From the IMG/VR virus record IMGVR_UViG_3300046692_000149, positions 1 to 54,506 of that record: a DNA stretch of 54,506 nucleotides; one strand, given 5' to 3'. A program made the position numbers and the translations under genes. Shown here one piece after another: positions 1-7,723 of the stretch (position 1 is its first letter; the number at the start of each line of letters is the position of its first letter). The notes under the pieces are model-generated. The model saw only the letters and a list, made by a program, of their open reading frames with translations, ran no database searches and was not told the DNA's origin. Source of the DNA: a virus.

Positions 1-76
1 GAAGCGGTATCGAGTGGACGTGAACCGGGTCGATCTCAACTCTGTCTCGCCGAACTGGCCGGTGGAGCCGGCCTGA
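1..76 (+). CDS. 3' fragment of tail fibre assembly protein (duplicate of the gene at the right end)
   Basis: The first 76 bases encode the last 24 codons plus stop of the gene at 53973-54455, repeated here because the circular contig overlaps itself. The reading frame is open from base 2 and stops at 74-76. It is not a separate gene; on the circle it joins directly to the right end. Confidence 0.9.
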   Translation, partial: KRYRVDVNRVDLNSVSPNWPVEPA

Positions 77-127
77 CCCAAAGAACCGTCCGTCGCCAAA
101 TCATCATCGCCCGCATTGCGCGGGCGT
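1..127. repeat. Terminal direct repeat (left copy), circular-assembly overlap
   Basis: Bases 1-127 are identical to bases 54380-54506. The repeat cuts through the end of a tail fibre assembly gene and its terminator, with no sign of a biological end. A 127-base overlap equals a common de Bruijn assembler k-mer size, so it most likely reflects a circular or circularly permuted genome opened at a random point. Unique length would be 54,379 bp. Confidence 0.95.
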
Positions 128-130
128 TTT
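108..130 (+). terminator. Rho-independent terminator after the tail fibre assembly gene
   Basis: A GC-rich hairpin (CGCCCGC, 5-base loop, GCGGGCG) is followed by TTTT. It separates the first tail fibre set from the gene at 148. The T-tract straddles the end of the 127-bp terminal repeat. Confidence 0.75.
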
Positions 131-147
131 AGTTCTCGGAGATCAGC

Positions 148-549
148 ATGACGATCGGCATGTCCACCGCCTTGCGCAATGCGCGCCTCGATGCAATCAC
201 CACGGCCGCCGGCGCGAACGCGAAGTTGCGGCTATATGCCGGGGCCAGGCCGGCGACCGGCGGGGCGATCACCTCACAGACGCTACTGGCCGAACTGACC
301 TGCGGCGCGACGTTTGCGCCGGCGGCTTCCGGCGGTGTACTGACGCTCAATGCCATCACCGGCGACTCGTCAGCCGATGCCAGCGGCACGGCAACCTGGG
401 CACGGCTGCTGAAGTCCGATGGCACGACGCTCGTTCTCGATATGGACGTCGGTACCAGCGGCGCCGACTTCAACATGAACTCGAACGTGATCTCGGCCGG
501 TGCTGCGGTCAGCATCACTTCGGCCACGCTCACCGAAGCGAACGCCTAA
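148..549 (+). CDS. Phage structural protein in the tail fibre region
   Basis: A 133-aa protein with a GGAG ribosome site at 138-141. The N-terminus (NARLDAITTAAGANAKLRLY) resembles a small conserved protein often found beside phage tail fibre genes. The composition is rich in Ala, Thr, Gly and Ser, with no transmembrane segment, as in beta-rich virion proteins. It sits between the first fibre/chaperone pair and a second large Gly-rich fibre, so a distal tail or fibre accessory role is inferred. No catalytic motif is visible. Confidence 0.65.
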   Translation: MTIGMSTALRNARLDAITTAAGANAKLRLYAGARPATGGAITSQTLLAELTCGATFAPAASGGVLTLNAITGDSSADASGTATWARLLKSDGTTLVLDMDVGTSGADFNMNSNVISAGAAVSITSATLTEANA

Positions 550-570
550 TCACCACAACGGAGGGCGGCT

Positions 571-2001
571 GTGGCGACTGTTGTTCTGACGTCCGGCACG
601 ACCTGGACCGTCCCACCTGACTTTGGCACCCTCGACAAGGTCGAGACCACCGGTGGTAGCGGTGGCGGCGACTCCCAAGGCAATAACAACGGCGCCGGCG
701 GGGGCGGCGCGGCGTACTCAGCCATCACGTCGCTCCCCCTTACCATTGGCCAGGTCGTGCAATACAGCATCGGTGGGGCTGGCGCGGCAGGTGGGCCCAC
801 CGCCACCGCGACGGCTGGCGGCGACACTTGGTTTAACGGTACGTCGTTTGCGGGGTCGTCCTGCGCAGCCAAGGGCGGCGGGCCTGCTTCGTCGAATACT
901 GCCGGCACGGGCGGCTCTGCTGCGAGCGGGATCGGGACCACGAAGTTCTCCGGCGGAAATGGCGGAACTGGCACCGGCGGCCGCGGGGGCGGCGGGGGCG
1001 GGGCGGCTCATGCCGGCGGAGACGGCTCGCCTGGCGGGAATGCAGCCGGCACGACCGGCGGCGCCGGCGGAGCGAGCGGATCAACGGCCGGCGGAGCTGG
1101 CGGTACCGCCTCGACCAACGGCCAGGTCGGGTCCTCAGATCCCAATGGCGGATCGGGCGGTGGCGGAGGGGGCGGTACGGGCTTTGCCAACGGAGGTGCG
1201 GGAGGATTGCCGGGCGGCGGCGGTGGCGGGATGGGCGGCGGTACTTCGACGAACGTCGCAGGCGCTGGCGCTGGTGGTCAAATCCGCATCACGTACACGC
1301 CGCTGTCCTCCGGGAATGCCGGGACCATCAGCGCCACGCTCGACTCGGTCACTGGCTCTTTCGCTGGTGCCCAGACCTTCAGCGGCTCAATCGCGCGCAC
1401 GCTTGCCAGCGCCTCTGCTTCAGTGGCCGGTGTCCAGTCGTTCTCCGGAGTCGTGGGTGCGGCGCTTGGGGGCGTTACGGCAGCTATGCACGGCGACCAG
1501 ACGCTCACTGGCTCGTGGTCGGCGACGCTCGCCCCAGCGACGACTTCCATCATCGGCACGGCAGCGGGTGGGGGCGGGTCCGGGAGCATCGCAGCGACGC
1601 TCGGGCCAGTCTCCGCTGCGCTCACTGGACAGCAGACGGTTAGCGGCGCCATAGCGGTTGCTTTGGGTGGCGTCACCCCGGCAATCTCGGCATCGGAGAC
1701 ATTCTCTGGAGTAGTGTCATCAGCGGTCGGCGCGGCGGCGGCCGCCATGGTCGGTAGCCAGATGTTCAGCGGCACAGTGATTTGTACGCTACAGCCCACC
1801 GTCATGCTTGCCACCGGCGATGTCTCCACCGGCGGCGATCCTGTTGATGTCTCAGAGCCGCCACCGGAGCGTGTGATTTCGGTTCAAGCCGAGAACCGTA
1901 CCTATGCGGTGCCAGACGAGGTAAGGGCCTTCACCGTTCCGGACGAGTCTCGGCTGGTGCGTGTCAATCGAGAAACGAGAGTCTTGGAGATCCCAGCATG
2001 A
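571..2001 (+). CDS. Glycine-rich tail fibre / receptor-binding protein
   Basis: A 476-aa protein with a GTG start preceded by GGAGGG. Residues about 20-240 are dominated by Gly runs (GGSGGG, GAGGGG, GGGGGG), the composition of polyglycine-helix phage adhesins. Residues about 245-430 hold imperfect repeats of roughly 25 residues with the pattern G-x-Q-x-F/L-S/T-G followed by an A-T/A-L-x-x-V strand. The C-terminus contains VPDE and ENRTY-type motifs typical of fibre ends. It is likely the second adhesin of the virion, after the fibre at 52563-53963. Its stop overlaps the next start (ATGA). Confidence 0.75.
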   Translation: MATVVLTSGTTWTVPPDFGTLDKVETTGGSGGGDSQGNNNGAGGGGAAYSAITSLPLTIGQVVQYSIGGAGAAGGPTATATAGGDTWFNGTSFAGSSCAAKGGGPASSNTAGTGGSAASGIGTTKFSGGNGGTGTGGRGGGGGGAAHAGGDGSPGGNAAGTTGGAGGASGSTAGGAGGTASTNGQVGSSDPNGGSGGGGGGGTGFANGGAGGLPGGGGGGMGGGTSTNVAGAGAGGQIRITYTPLSSGNAGTISATLDSVTGSFAGAQTFSGSIARTLASASASVAGVQSFSGVVGAALGGVTAAMHGDQTLTGSWSATLAPATTSIIGTAAGGGGSGSIAATLGPVSAALTGQQTVSGAIAVALGGVTPAISASETFSGVVSSAVGAAAAAMVGSQMFSGTVICTLQPTVMLATGDVSTGGDPVDVSEPPPERVISVQAENRTYAVPDEVRAFTVPDESRLVRVNRETRVLEIPA

Positions 2002-2282
2002 CAACTTTTCCACCTAAGGACCCAGGCGCCGTCCTCGACTATGTCGTGGATTGGTCTGCGTGGCTGGCTGAAGGGGAAAGCATCGCCGGCGCTCCGGTCG
2101 TGACAGCCGATGGCCTGACCGTCAATCCGGCGGGGAAAAGCACCGTTGTTTCGGGCGGCAAGGTGACGTTCTGGCTCGGTGGCGGCGTAAAGCGCAGCCT
2201 CTGCGCCGTCACATGCTCGATCACCACAAGTCAGGGGCGAACCGATCAAAGGTCCTTCTCGGTGCCAGTCGACAAGCGATAG
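1998..2282 (+). CDS. Phage fibre-tail adaptor-like protein
   Basis: A 94-aa protein. The opening (KDPGAVLDYVVDWSAWL) matches the small family annotated as fibre-tail adaptor or connector proteins that follow tail fibre genes. The rest is predicted beta-rich, with no membrane segment. It overlaps the stop of the fibre gene by 4 bp (ATGA), which implies translational coupling and a partner role with that fibre. A terminator follows directly. Confidence 0.6.
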   Translation: MTTFPPKDPGAVLDYVVDWSAWLAEGESIAGAPVVTADGLTVNPAGKSTVVSGGKVTFWLGGGVKRSLCAVTCSITTSQGRTDQRSFSVPVDKR

Positions 2283-2305
2283 GGAGGGGTCCCCTTCGCT
2301 CCATA

Positions 2306-2330
2306 GCCACCTTCGGGTGGCCTTTTTTTT
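2306..2330 (+). terminator. Rho-independent terminator between fibre and lysis genes
   Basis: A perfect hairpin GCCACC-TTCG-GGTGGC is followed by eight T residues. It is the strongest intrinsic terminator seen in the window and separates the second fibre set from the lysis cassette. Confidence 0.9.
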
Positions 2331-2383
2331 GAGTGCTCGCTTACGGGCTTCTAGTTCCGGGGAAATTAATGATCGAGGCCGAC

Positions 2384-2575
2384 ATGGCAAATGAAGCAGT
2401 GAAGCTCGCGCCGGCAGCGCCTGTAACCGTGATGACGTTCATGGGCTACAGCGTCCAGGACTGGGCCAGTTGGCTGACGGCCTTCTACGCGCTGCTGCTG
2501 ATCGGGAATTTCTTCTGGAAATTGCTCCGGCCGTGGTTCAGCAAGCGCCGGGACGAGGAGGGACCCGATGCTTAA
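2384..2575 (+). CDS. Holin (one-TM, T7 gp17.5-like)
   Basis: A 63-aa protein with one central hydrophobic segment preceded by GYSVQDW and followed by a basic tail (KLLRPWFSKRR). This is the layout of the T7 holin superfamily, whose members open the inner membrane or trigger SAR endolysin release. The start chosen has GAGG 6 bases upstream; an in-frame ATG at 2369 with GGGGAA upstream is an alternative. It overlaps the endolysin start by 8 bp, at the head of a complete lysis cassette. Confidence 0.7.
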   Translation: MANEAVKLAPAAPVTVMTFMGYSVQDWASWLTAFYALLLIGNFFWKLLRPWFSKRRDEEGPDA

Positions 2576-3074
2576 GCAAAGGATCGCAGTGGCCGCGCTA
2601 ACGATGTCGGCGGCGGGTGTCGCCACGTGGCAGGCGTCGGAGGGCTATACCGAACGCGCTGTCATCCCGACGAAGGGGGACGTGCCGACCATCGGGCATG
2701 GCTCGACGAGGTACGAGGACGGCCGCCCGGTTCGGATGGGCGACACGATCACGCGCGAGCGTGCGTCAGTGCTGGCGCGGAACCTGATGACGGCCGATGA
2801 GAAGCGCTTCGCCGCCAGCTTGCCGGGCGTGAGGCTCCATCAAGCAGAGTTCGACGTCTACATGGACTTCGTCGGTCAGTTCGGCATCGGCAACTGGCGC
2901 GAGTCGTCAATGCGGAGGCGGCTCATTGCTGGCGACTACGTCGGCGCCTGCAATGCGCTGCTGCTCTACAAATATTCGGCCGGGTACGACTGCTCGACGC
3001 CCGGAAATAAGCGATGCGGGGGCGTCTGGGCCCGCCAGCTTGATCGCAACAGCAAATGCCTGGGGGCTCAATGA
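2568..3074 (+). CDS. Endolysin, GH24-type lysozyme with probable SAR N-terminus
   Basis: A 168-aa protein. Residues 5-22 form a weakly hydrophobic Ala/Gly-rich segment after a basic start, as in signal-arrest-release (SAR) endolysins. The catalytic region has Glu25 in SEGY and the GDVPTIGHGST block. At the position of the T4 lysozyme aspartate there is Thr35; Asp38 lies three residues later and may serve instead. Glycan-strand cleavage of peptidoglycan in the periplasm is expected. Three cysteines lie in the C-terminal 30 residues (C142, C149, C164). Overlaps on both sides (holin, next gene) indicate tight coupling. Confidence 0.85.
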   Translation: MLKQRIAVAALTMSAAGVATWQASEGYTERAVIPTKGDVPTIGHGSTRYEDGRPVRMGDTITRERASVLARNLMTADEKRFAASLPGVRLHQAEFDVYMDFVGQFGIGNWRESSMRRRLIAGDYVGACNALLLYKYSAGYDCSTPGNKRCGGVWARQLDRNSKCLGAQ

Positions 3075-3238
3075 GATATGGAAGCCGGAAGTTTCTGACC
3101 GCGCTGCTAGTCATCGCGTCTGCGGATGCAATGCTGTTGGTTGGCACCATTGATGCGGCCGTCTGGGGCGCGACCGTAGGCACCGTTGTTGCGGCATACG
3201 TCGTGGGCAACGTCGCACAGAAGGCGGTGGCGAAATGA
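3071..3238 (+). CDS. Small two-TM membrane protein (candidate antiholin or second holin)
   Basis: A 55-aa protein of two hydrophobic segments (about residues 7-22 and 30-47) with short charged ends. Its ATG overlaps the endolysin stop (ATGA), and its own stop overlaps the Rz start in the same way. The position inside the lysis operon suggests a second holin or antiholin. Size and topology alone cannot say which. An upstream in-frame ATG at 3056 lies inside the endolysin and is less likely. Confidence 0.6.
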   Translation: MRYGSRKFLTALLVIASADAMLLVGTIDAAVWGATVGTVVAAYVVGNVAQKAVAK

Positions 3239-3603
3239 ACGCGTTGCTGTGGCGGGCGATCGTCGCGTCAGTTCTGACCGCCGGCATCTTCGCCGCCGGC
3301 TGGGCTGCCAACGGCTGGCGCAAGGACGCCGAGATAGATCGCATGAAGACGGACGCCGCTCAGGCGGATCTGGCCAGTGCCAACCAGGCGCTCGGCGACC
3401 TCCGCACCGCCAGCGCCACGATCCGCGAGAAGGCCGACGAGTTCGCCGGCATCCAGACCACCCTTGGCGCCAAGCTCGACGCCATCAGAAAGGACCTGAA
3501 GAATGCGAAGCCTTTGCCTGCTGATTGCCGGCCTGACGCTCAGCGGGTGCGCAACCTGCTCGACGCCGTCGACGCGACCAAGCAAGCCGCCGCCGCTCGA
3601 TAG
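3235..3603 (+). CDS. Rz: Rz-like inner-membrane spanin (i-spanin)
   Basis: A 122-aa protein with one N-terminal transmembrane segment (about residues 7-25), then a long Ala/Lys/Glu-rich helical coiled-coil region, which is the i-spanin layout. With the lipoprotein encoded inside its 3' end it would bridge the periplasm and fuse the membranes in the last step of lysis. It begins by ATGA overlap with the preceding gene. Confidence 0.85.
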   Translation: MNALLWRAIVASVLTAGIFAAGWAANGWRKDAEIDRMKTDAAQADLASANQALGDLRTASATIREKADEFAGIQTTLGAKLDAIRKDLKNAKPLPADCRPDAQRVRNLLDAVDATKQAAAAR

Positions 3604-3751
3604 CGCGCTTGCCGCTCCGTGCAGAGTTCCTGACGCGCCGGCCGTAGCTGACTACGACGTCTGGCAGGAGTGGATGACCAAAGACTTGCTCGGCGCGCTG
3701 GGGGAGTGCGCCGGTAGGCACATAAAGACTGTGGAGGCTTGGCCCCGCTAG
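3503..3751 (+). CDS. Rz1: Rz1-like outer-membrane lipoprotein spanin (o-spanin)
   Basis: An 82-aa protein with an N-terminal signal and lipobox LSGC (Cys16), followed by a Pro/Ser-rich segment (STPSTRPSKPPP) typical of o-spanins. The first 101 bases lie inside Rz in another frame and the rest extends beyond it, the familiar overlapping Rz/Rz1 arrangement. It completes a full Gram-negative lysis set. Confidence 0.88.
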   Translation: MRSLCLLIAGLTLSGCATCSTPSTRPSKPPPLDSALAAPCRVPDAPAVADYDVWQEWMTKDLLGALGECAGRHIKTVEAWPR

Positions 3752-3839
3752 AAGGTTATTGGGGATTAACGTCCGCATTGTGCTGGGCTCATCAGATAGA
3801 ATGTGTCGGTTTTGAAATTCAGCGCGCAAACCGACAACA

Positions 3840-5786
3840 ATGACAAAAGGTGCCTCCCACGAGCACAACGCCAAGCCGATCTACCGGCCTGACATTGACG
3901 GGATCCGAGCCGTCGCCATTCTGTCCGTGGTCATCTTCCACGCGTTCCCCAGCTATTTGGCGGGCGGATTCGTAGGCGTCGACATCTTCTTCGTCATTTC
4001 CGGGTTCCTGATTTCGAGCATCATTTTCAGGAGCTTGGAACGCGACGATTTCAGCTACCTGGAATTCTATGCGCACCGCGTGAGGCGCATCTTTCCTGGC
4101 CTGGTCGTAGTGCTGGTCGCGACGTACGCGTTCGGATGGTTCGCACTGCTCCCGGAAGAGTTCAAGCAACTCGGGAAGCATGTGGCCGCTGGTGCAGCGT
4201 TCATCCAGAACTTCGCGCTCTGGCGGGAAGCTGGCTATTTCGACAACTCGTCGGAACTGAAACCGCTGATGCATCTTTGGTCGCTTGCGATCGAAGAGCA
4301 GTTCTACCTGGTCTATCCCGTCCTAGTCTGGATCGTCTGGCGCGCGCGCGTGAATGCGCTGCTGGCCGTAGTCGTGCTGTGGGCCGCCTCGTTTTACCTG
4401 AACGTCACGAGTGTCGAGGCCGACCCCACAGGTACGTTCTTCCTGCCGCAGACGCGTTTCTGGGAGCTGCTGTCGGGCTCGATCCTAGCCTACGTGCATC
4501 TACGCCGGTGGGATGCCGCGGTGCTGGGCAAGTTGCCGCTCGCCAAGCACGTCCTGTCATTGATAGGCGCCGCACTGATCGGGGCTGCTCTGTATTTCAT
4601 CGACGCCGGTAGTCTTTTCCCTGGCTGGTGGGCGGTGCTGCCCGTAGCCGGCGCATTCCTGCTGATCCTCGCTGGCCCGATGGCGGTGCTGAATCGGTTC
4701 GTATTGGCGAATCCGATAATGGTGTTTATCGGGCTGATCAGTTACCCGCTGTATCTCTGGCACTGGCCGATTTTTTCCTACCTGCGGATCGTGGAAGGTG
4801 ATCTGCCCGATGATTTCCTGGTGACGACGGCCGTGGGGGCGAGCTTCGTCCTGGCGTGGCTTACATACCGCCTGTTCGAAAGGCCGATCCGGTTCGGCGC
4901 TATGCCGAATCTCAAGGCGGTAGCCTTGGCGATGCTGGTGCTATTTTCGGGCCTAAGCGGCGCCTATACGTTCGAAAATGACGGGTTCCCGGGCCGCATC
5001 AATCAGGCGATGACCGAGAAGCAGTTGCTCGCCGAGCGGGGGCGGTACTGGGGCGCATCAAACACGGCCGGCGCACCGTTCTCGGCCAGCAAGACGAACG
5101 TCATTATTTTCGGCGACAGCCAGGCACATGACATCCTCCATGCCTTGAAGAACGACAAGACGATCGGGCTTAAATTCTTCGAGGCTGATCACTATTGCTC
5201 GTCGTTTTACGCTGCAGACGTTGGTCTCGAAGCGCTTCACGGCGCGACGTGCAAGGCTTCATTCGAACGCCTGCTGGCATCGGACGAACTGAAGCAGGCC
5301 GACGTTATCATCTACGCGCACATGTGGCGTTCGCGCCAAGGCGCAGAGCTTCAGGATGCCTATGCTAATGGGATTCGGCAGATCCGCGAGAGGAACAAGG
5401 ATGCCCGGATCTACTTTTTCGGCCCGAAGTACTACTTGTCCCCCGTCGGCTCAATCAACATCATCACAAGGGGTGTCCCCAACCTTTGGGCGATGAATGA
5501 GTTCATCGCTGGTAGGGTATTTTTCGACGCCGACAATGACTACGTGAAGAGGCTAGCGGCAGCCAACCACGTTGGCTTCGTGGATGTGCGGGACGTGTTT
5601 TGCCAGGGCGGCTGTGTTTATTACGGAGCGGGCAAGTTCTCCTATTTCGATTCGCACCATTGGACGCAAGCCGGCGCCACGAGCTTTTACGAGAAGCTTA
5701 ACAAGACCGAAGCGTATGCCGTGCTGCGTGACACCAAGGGCGGAACGTACAGTGCGCCAGGTAGGTCGGAAAAGAATCCAGGATGA
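3840..5786 (+). CDS. Membrane acyltransferase (family 3) fused to SGNH domain; O-antigen acetylation, lysogenic conversion candidate
   Basis: A 648-aa protein. Residues about 15-380 form an acyltransferase-3 membrane domain with the R-x10-H motif (Arg23, His34) and about ten hydrophobic helices. Residues about 415-640 are an SGNH hydrolase-like domain with GDS (Ser427) and D-x2-H (Asp604, His607). This fusion is the architecture of OafB-type O-antigen acetylases, which acetylate cell-surface sugars. No good ribosome site precedes the ATG. The gene sits alone after the lysis cassette, and its stop codon abuts the stop of the convergent ligase gene. Altered surface sugar and blocked superinfection are inferred. 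Confidence 0.85.
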   Translation: MTKGASHEHNAKPIYRPDIDGIRAVAILSVVIFHAFPSYLAGGFVGVDIFFVISGFLISSIIFRSLERDDFSYLEFYAHRVRRIFPGLVVVLVATYAFGWFALLPEEFKQLGKHVAAGAAFIQNFALWREAGYFDNSSELKPLMHLWSLAIEEQFYLVYPVLVWIVWRARVNALLAVVVLWAASFYLNVTSVEADPTGTFFLPQTRFWELLSGSILAYVHLRRWDAAVLGKLPLAKHVLSLIGAALIGAALYFIDAGSLFPGWWAVLPVAGAFLLILAGPMAVLNRFVLANPIMVFIGLISYPLYLWHWPIFSYLRIVEGDLPDDFLVTTAVGASFVLAWLTYRLFERPIRFGAMPNLKAVALAMLVLFSGLSGAYTFENDGFPGRINQAMTEKQLLAERGRYWGASNTAGAPFSASKTNVIIFGDSQAHDILHALKNDKTIGLKFFEADHYCSSFYAADVGLEALHGATCKASFERLLASDELKQADVIIYAHMWRSRQGAELQDAYANGIRQIRERNKDARIYFFGPKYYLSPVGSINIITRGVPNLWAMNEFIAGRVFFDADNDYVKRLAAANHVGFVDVRDVFCQGGCVYYGAGKFSYFDSHHWTQAGATSFYEKLNKTEAYAVLRDTKGGTYSAPGRSEKNPG

Positions 5787-6416
5787 TCATCGTTTGAAGC
5801 GTTCCGGCGGAACTGCCCCCGGCCGCTTCACCTTGAACCAGTCCGGTGAGCGGGTGCCGTCCTGGTAGGTTGAGCCGAGCCGCTTGCCGACCACTCCCTC
5901 TAGCTCGATCTGCAGTGCGGTGCGGTAAAGCCAGTGGCCGTCGTCCGTGCCTGTCACGTGCAGGACGCGGTCGGAGTGCGAGTGCATCAGCCGCGCCAAC
6001 GTGGTCTTCCGCTTCTCCAGAGCAGTAGCGCGCAAATCCTTCCCCTTCGCGACCAAGACGTCGAACACGCAGTAGACGACCAGGTCCGCGCCTTCATACC
6101 AGCCCTTGCGGAGCGCCCGCGCGTGCAGGCGGTTGAAATCGCTCCGCCCCAGCTCATCCAGCACGCAGACTTCGCCGTCCAGTACGGTCCCTGCCGGCAT
6201 ATCAGCGACGGCCGCCAAGACCTCAGGAAACCAGCGGCTGGCGTCAATGCCGCCGCGGCTCTTCAGTCGAGCGGCTGACCCGGTACTGGCCAATACGCGG
6301 TACCCATCGAACTTGATCTCGTAGAGCCAGCCGGCTTCGCGCGGAACTGCCTTGCGCTCGGTCAGCAGCATTGGGAGTAAGGTCTCGAGCCCTGGAGCCG
6401 CCGAAGCGCGCGGCAT
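5787..6416 (-). CDS. Minimal ATP-dependent DNA ligase (LigD-type adenylation domain)
   Basis: A 209-aa protein. Nucleotidyltransferase motifs are complete: motif I EIKFDGYR with the AMP-accepting Lys35, motif III LDGEV (residues 79-83), motif IV EGVVGK (173-178), and motif V WFKVKR (193-198). The usual C-terminal OB-fold is absent, so it is close to the smallest possible ligase. The sequence is closer to the LigD/bacterial NHEJ ligase clade than to T4 or T7 ligase. No Ku-like gene was seen nearby. It starts 5 bp after the DUF2188 gene stop, so the two are probably co-transcribed. Confidence 0.85.
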   Translation of the reverse strand: MPRASAAPGLETLLPMLLTERKAVPREAGWLYEIKFDGYRVLASTGSAARLKSRGGIDASRWFPEVLAAVADMPAGTVLDGEVCVLDELGRSDFNRLHARALRKGWYEGADLVVYCVFDVLVAKGKDLRATALEKRKTTLARLMHSHSDRVLHVTGTDDGHWLYRTALQIELEGVVGKRLGSTYQDGTRSPDWFKVKRPGAVPPERFKR

Positions 6417-6421
6417 GGGCC

Positions 6422-6646
6422 TTAGCCCTTAACGGTGCGCGGGTCATGGCCGAAGGAGTTCCTCTCTCGTATCTGGCCGTCGCGGCCATGGATGAACAGT
6501 TCCACCTTATCGTTCTTCGCTTTCTCGGTGCCGGCGGCGATGGCCTCTTCCTGACTCGGGTAGTGCGAGGTCGCGCCGTCCGTGCCCTCGACCTCTACGG
6601 CCCAGCCATTGCGCTCGGTGGGTACCACGTGGATGTTCGCTGCCAT
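6422..6646 (-). CDS. DUF2188 family protein
   Basis: A 74-aa protein with the DUF2188 hallmarks: an opening IHVVPTERNGWAVEVEG, a central SQEEAIAAG helix and the C-terminal IHGRDGQIRERNSFG. The biochemical function of the family is not established. A good AGGAG site precedes the start. It is directly upstream of the small ligase, so a role with DNA repair is only a guess from context. Confidence 0.8.
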   Translation of the reverse strand: MAANIHVVPTERNGWAVEVEGTDGATSHYPSQEEAIAAGTEKAKNDKVELFIHGRDGQIRERNSFGHDPRTVKG

Positions 6647-6717
6647 GATCGTCTCCTGAAGTTGGTCAGGACAGTCTCACGCCGACGCAGGGCAGAGCGG
6701 TATCAGGCTGGCGCCTA

Positions 6718-6756
6718 CAAAGAAAAGCGCCGCGACCCGATCCAAGGGCGCGGCGC
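6718..6756 (-). terminator. Rho-independent terminator, leftward
   Basis: A perfect 8-bp stem GCGCCGCG/CGCGGCGC with a 14-base loop, followed on the minus strand by TTTTCTTT. It would end the transcript carrying 6850-7257 before the DUF2188-ligase pair, which therefore needs its own promoter between 6647 and 6717. Confidence 0.75.
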
Positions 6757-6849
6757 AACGATGCACAGGGTTACCGATGTCGGCAGAGGTTGCAGATTCT
6801 GACAGCGCACTTTTTTCGCGCTGACCGAAGAAATTTAGTATTCCGGGGC

Positions 6850-7257
6850 TCATCCGCTCACTTTTCTTTCGGCGAGGGTGGGGATGGTTCGTCTTACCTT
6901 CTCGATGACGCGGCGGTGCCTGTCCTCGGCTTCCGCCCATGTAAGGGAATTGAACGTCTTGTCGATGCCGCCGCCCTTGACCACTGTCCGGAACACGGGC
7001 GGATCGTCGTTTTTAAGGCTCGCCCAACCTGAAAAGTAGGTCCATATCTCTACCCCATAGTCGAGCAGCATGTCCTTAATCTGCCAGCCTTTGCCCTGCC
7101 AACTCGACCACCGCGCGTGAACGCCAAAGTCATAGACGCGAACAGGTTCGCCCGCGCTGTCCAAAGTGTAGAAGCGGTCGTAGTCTGGGTCGATAGGGCA
7201 TGGCTCGTAGCCGCCGGCAGGCGGCGGTGGCCCCTCTATCGGTTTCAGTCGAGGCAT
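6850..7257 (-). CDS. Hypothetical protein next to a LexA box
   Basis: A 135-aa soluble protein, acidic and basic mixed, with many aromatic residues in its middle (WSSWQGKGW, WTYFSGW). No family is recognised. The start (MPRLKPIEG) is chosen where coding character begins; the open frame runs further upstream but that part looks like noise. No clear ribosome site precedes it. The perfect LexA box at 7308-7323 lies about 50 bp upstream, so SOS control is plausible. A leftward terminator follows. Confidence 0.6.
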   Translation of the reverse strand: MPRLKPIEGPPPPAGGYEPCPIDPDYDRFYTLDSAGEPVRVYDFGVHARWSSWQGKGWQIKDMLLDYGVEIWTYFSGWASLKNDDPPVFRTVVKGGGIDKTFNSLTWAEAEDRHRRVIEKVRRTIPTLAERKVSG

Positions 7258-7307
7258 TGGAAAAGCAATCTGACAGGTACTGGCAAGAGCACAAAGGCGG
7301 CTATATA

Positions 7308-7323
7308 CTGTACAAATATACAG
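7308..7323. promoter_or_regulatory. LexA (SOS) box
   Basis: The sequence is CTGT-ACAAATAT-ACAG, an exact CTGT-N8-ACAG LexA operator with an AT-rich centre. It lies between the divergent genes 6850-7257 (-) and 7399-7671 (+). A TATACT -10-like element at 7304-7309 (+) and TATATT at 7315-7320 (-) both overlap it, so LexA could repress either or both directions. Confidence 0.85.
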
Positions 7324-7398
7324 TGGTTTTGGGCGCTTGGACAGGGTGGCGGGGGCTTCCCGGGGCGGCTTGTCACCACGCGACGAGAGGGGGTAACG

Positions 7399-7671
7399 AT
7401 GAACGCAAGGAATAGCAGCGCTTCGCCGGCGGCGGGCCTGGAAGATGCGAAGAAGATCGCGGACGGTGTTGCCGGGATCTTCAGTGCGCTGGAGGCGCTC
7501 GGGGTGGACGACCCGGAGGTGAGATCGTTGTGCCAGGTCGGTGCGGCGCTGACCCACAACCTGAGCAACGAGCTTGAGACGGCAATAGAGGGAAAGACGG
7601 CGCGCCACCTTCGAGCGGTGCCCGTGGTCGGCTCTTTCAATGCCTGCGATTCGATGGAAGGGGAAGGCTAA
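7399..7671 (+). CDS. Small SOS-box-associated protein (candidate antirepressor)
   Basis: A 90-aa protein with a strong GAGAGGGGG ribosome site ending 5 bases before ATG. The sequence is helical and acidic in the middle (EDAKKIADGVAGIFSALEAL). No family is assigned with confidence. It is an isolated rightward gene among leftward ones and lies downstream of the LexA box. Because the phage repressor has no self-cleavage domain, an SOS-induced antirepressor such as the phage 186 Tum protein is a reasonable but unproven role. Confidence 0.6.
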   Translation: MNARNSSASPAAGLEDAKKIADGVAGIFSALEALGVDDPEVRSLCQVGAALTHNLSNELETAIEGKTARHLRAVPVVGSFNACDSMEGEG

Positions 7672-7723
7672 TGCGTTGGCGCGAAAATGTGCGGGGCGCA
7701 CACGCCTTTACAGGAAGCGTTAT

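Noticed and set aside
3771-3839. Promoter for the acyltransferase gene
   Set aside because: A TAGAAT -10-like box exists at 3797-3802, but no -35 box at proper spacing; too weak to list.
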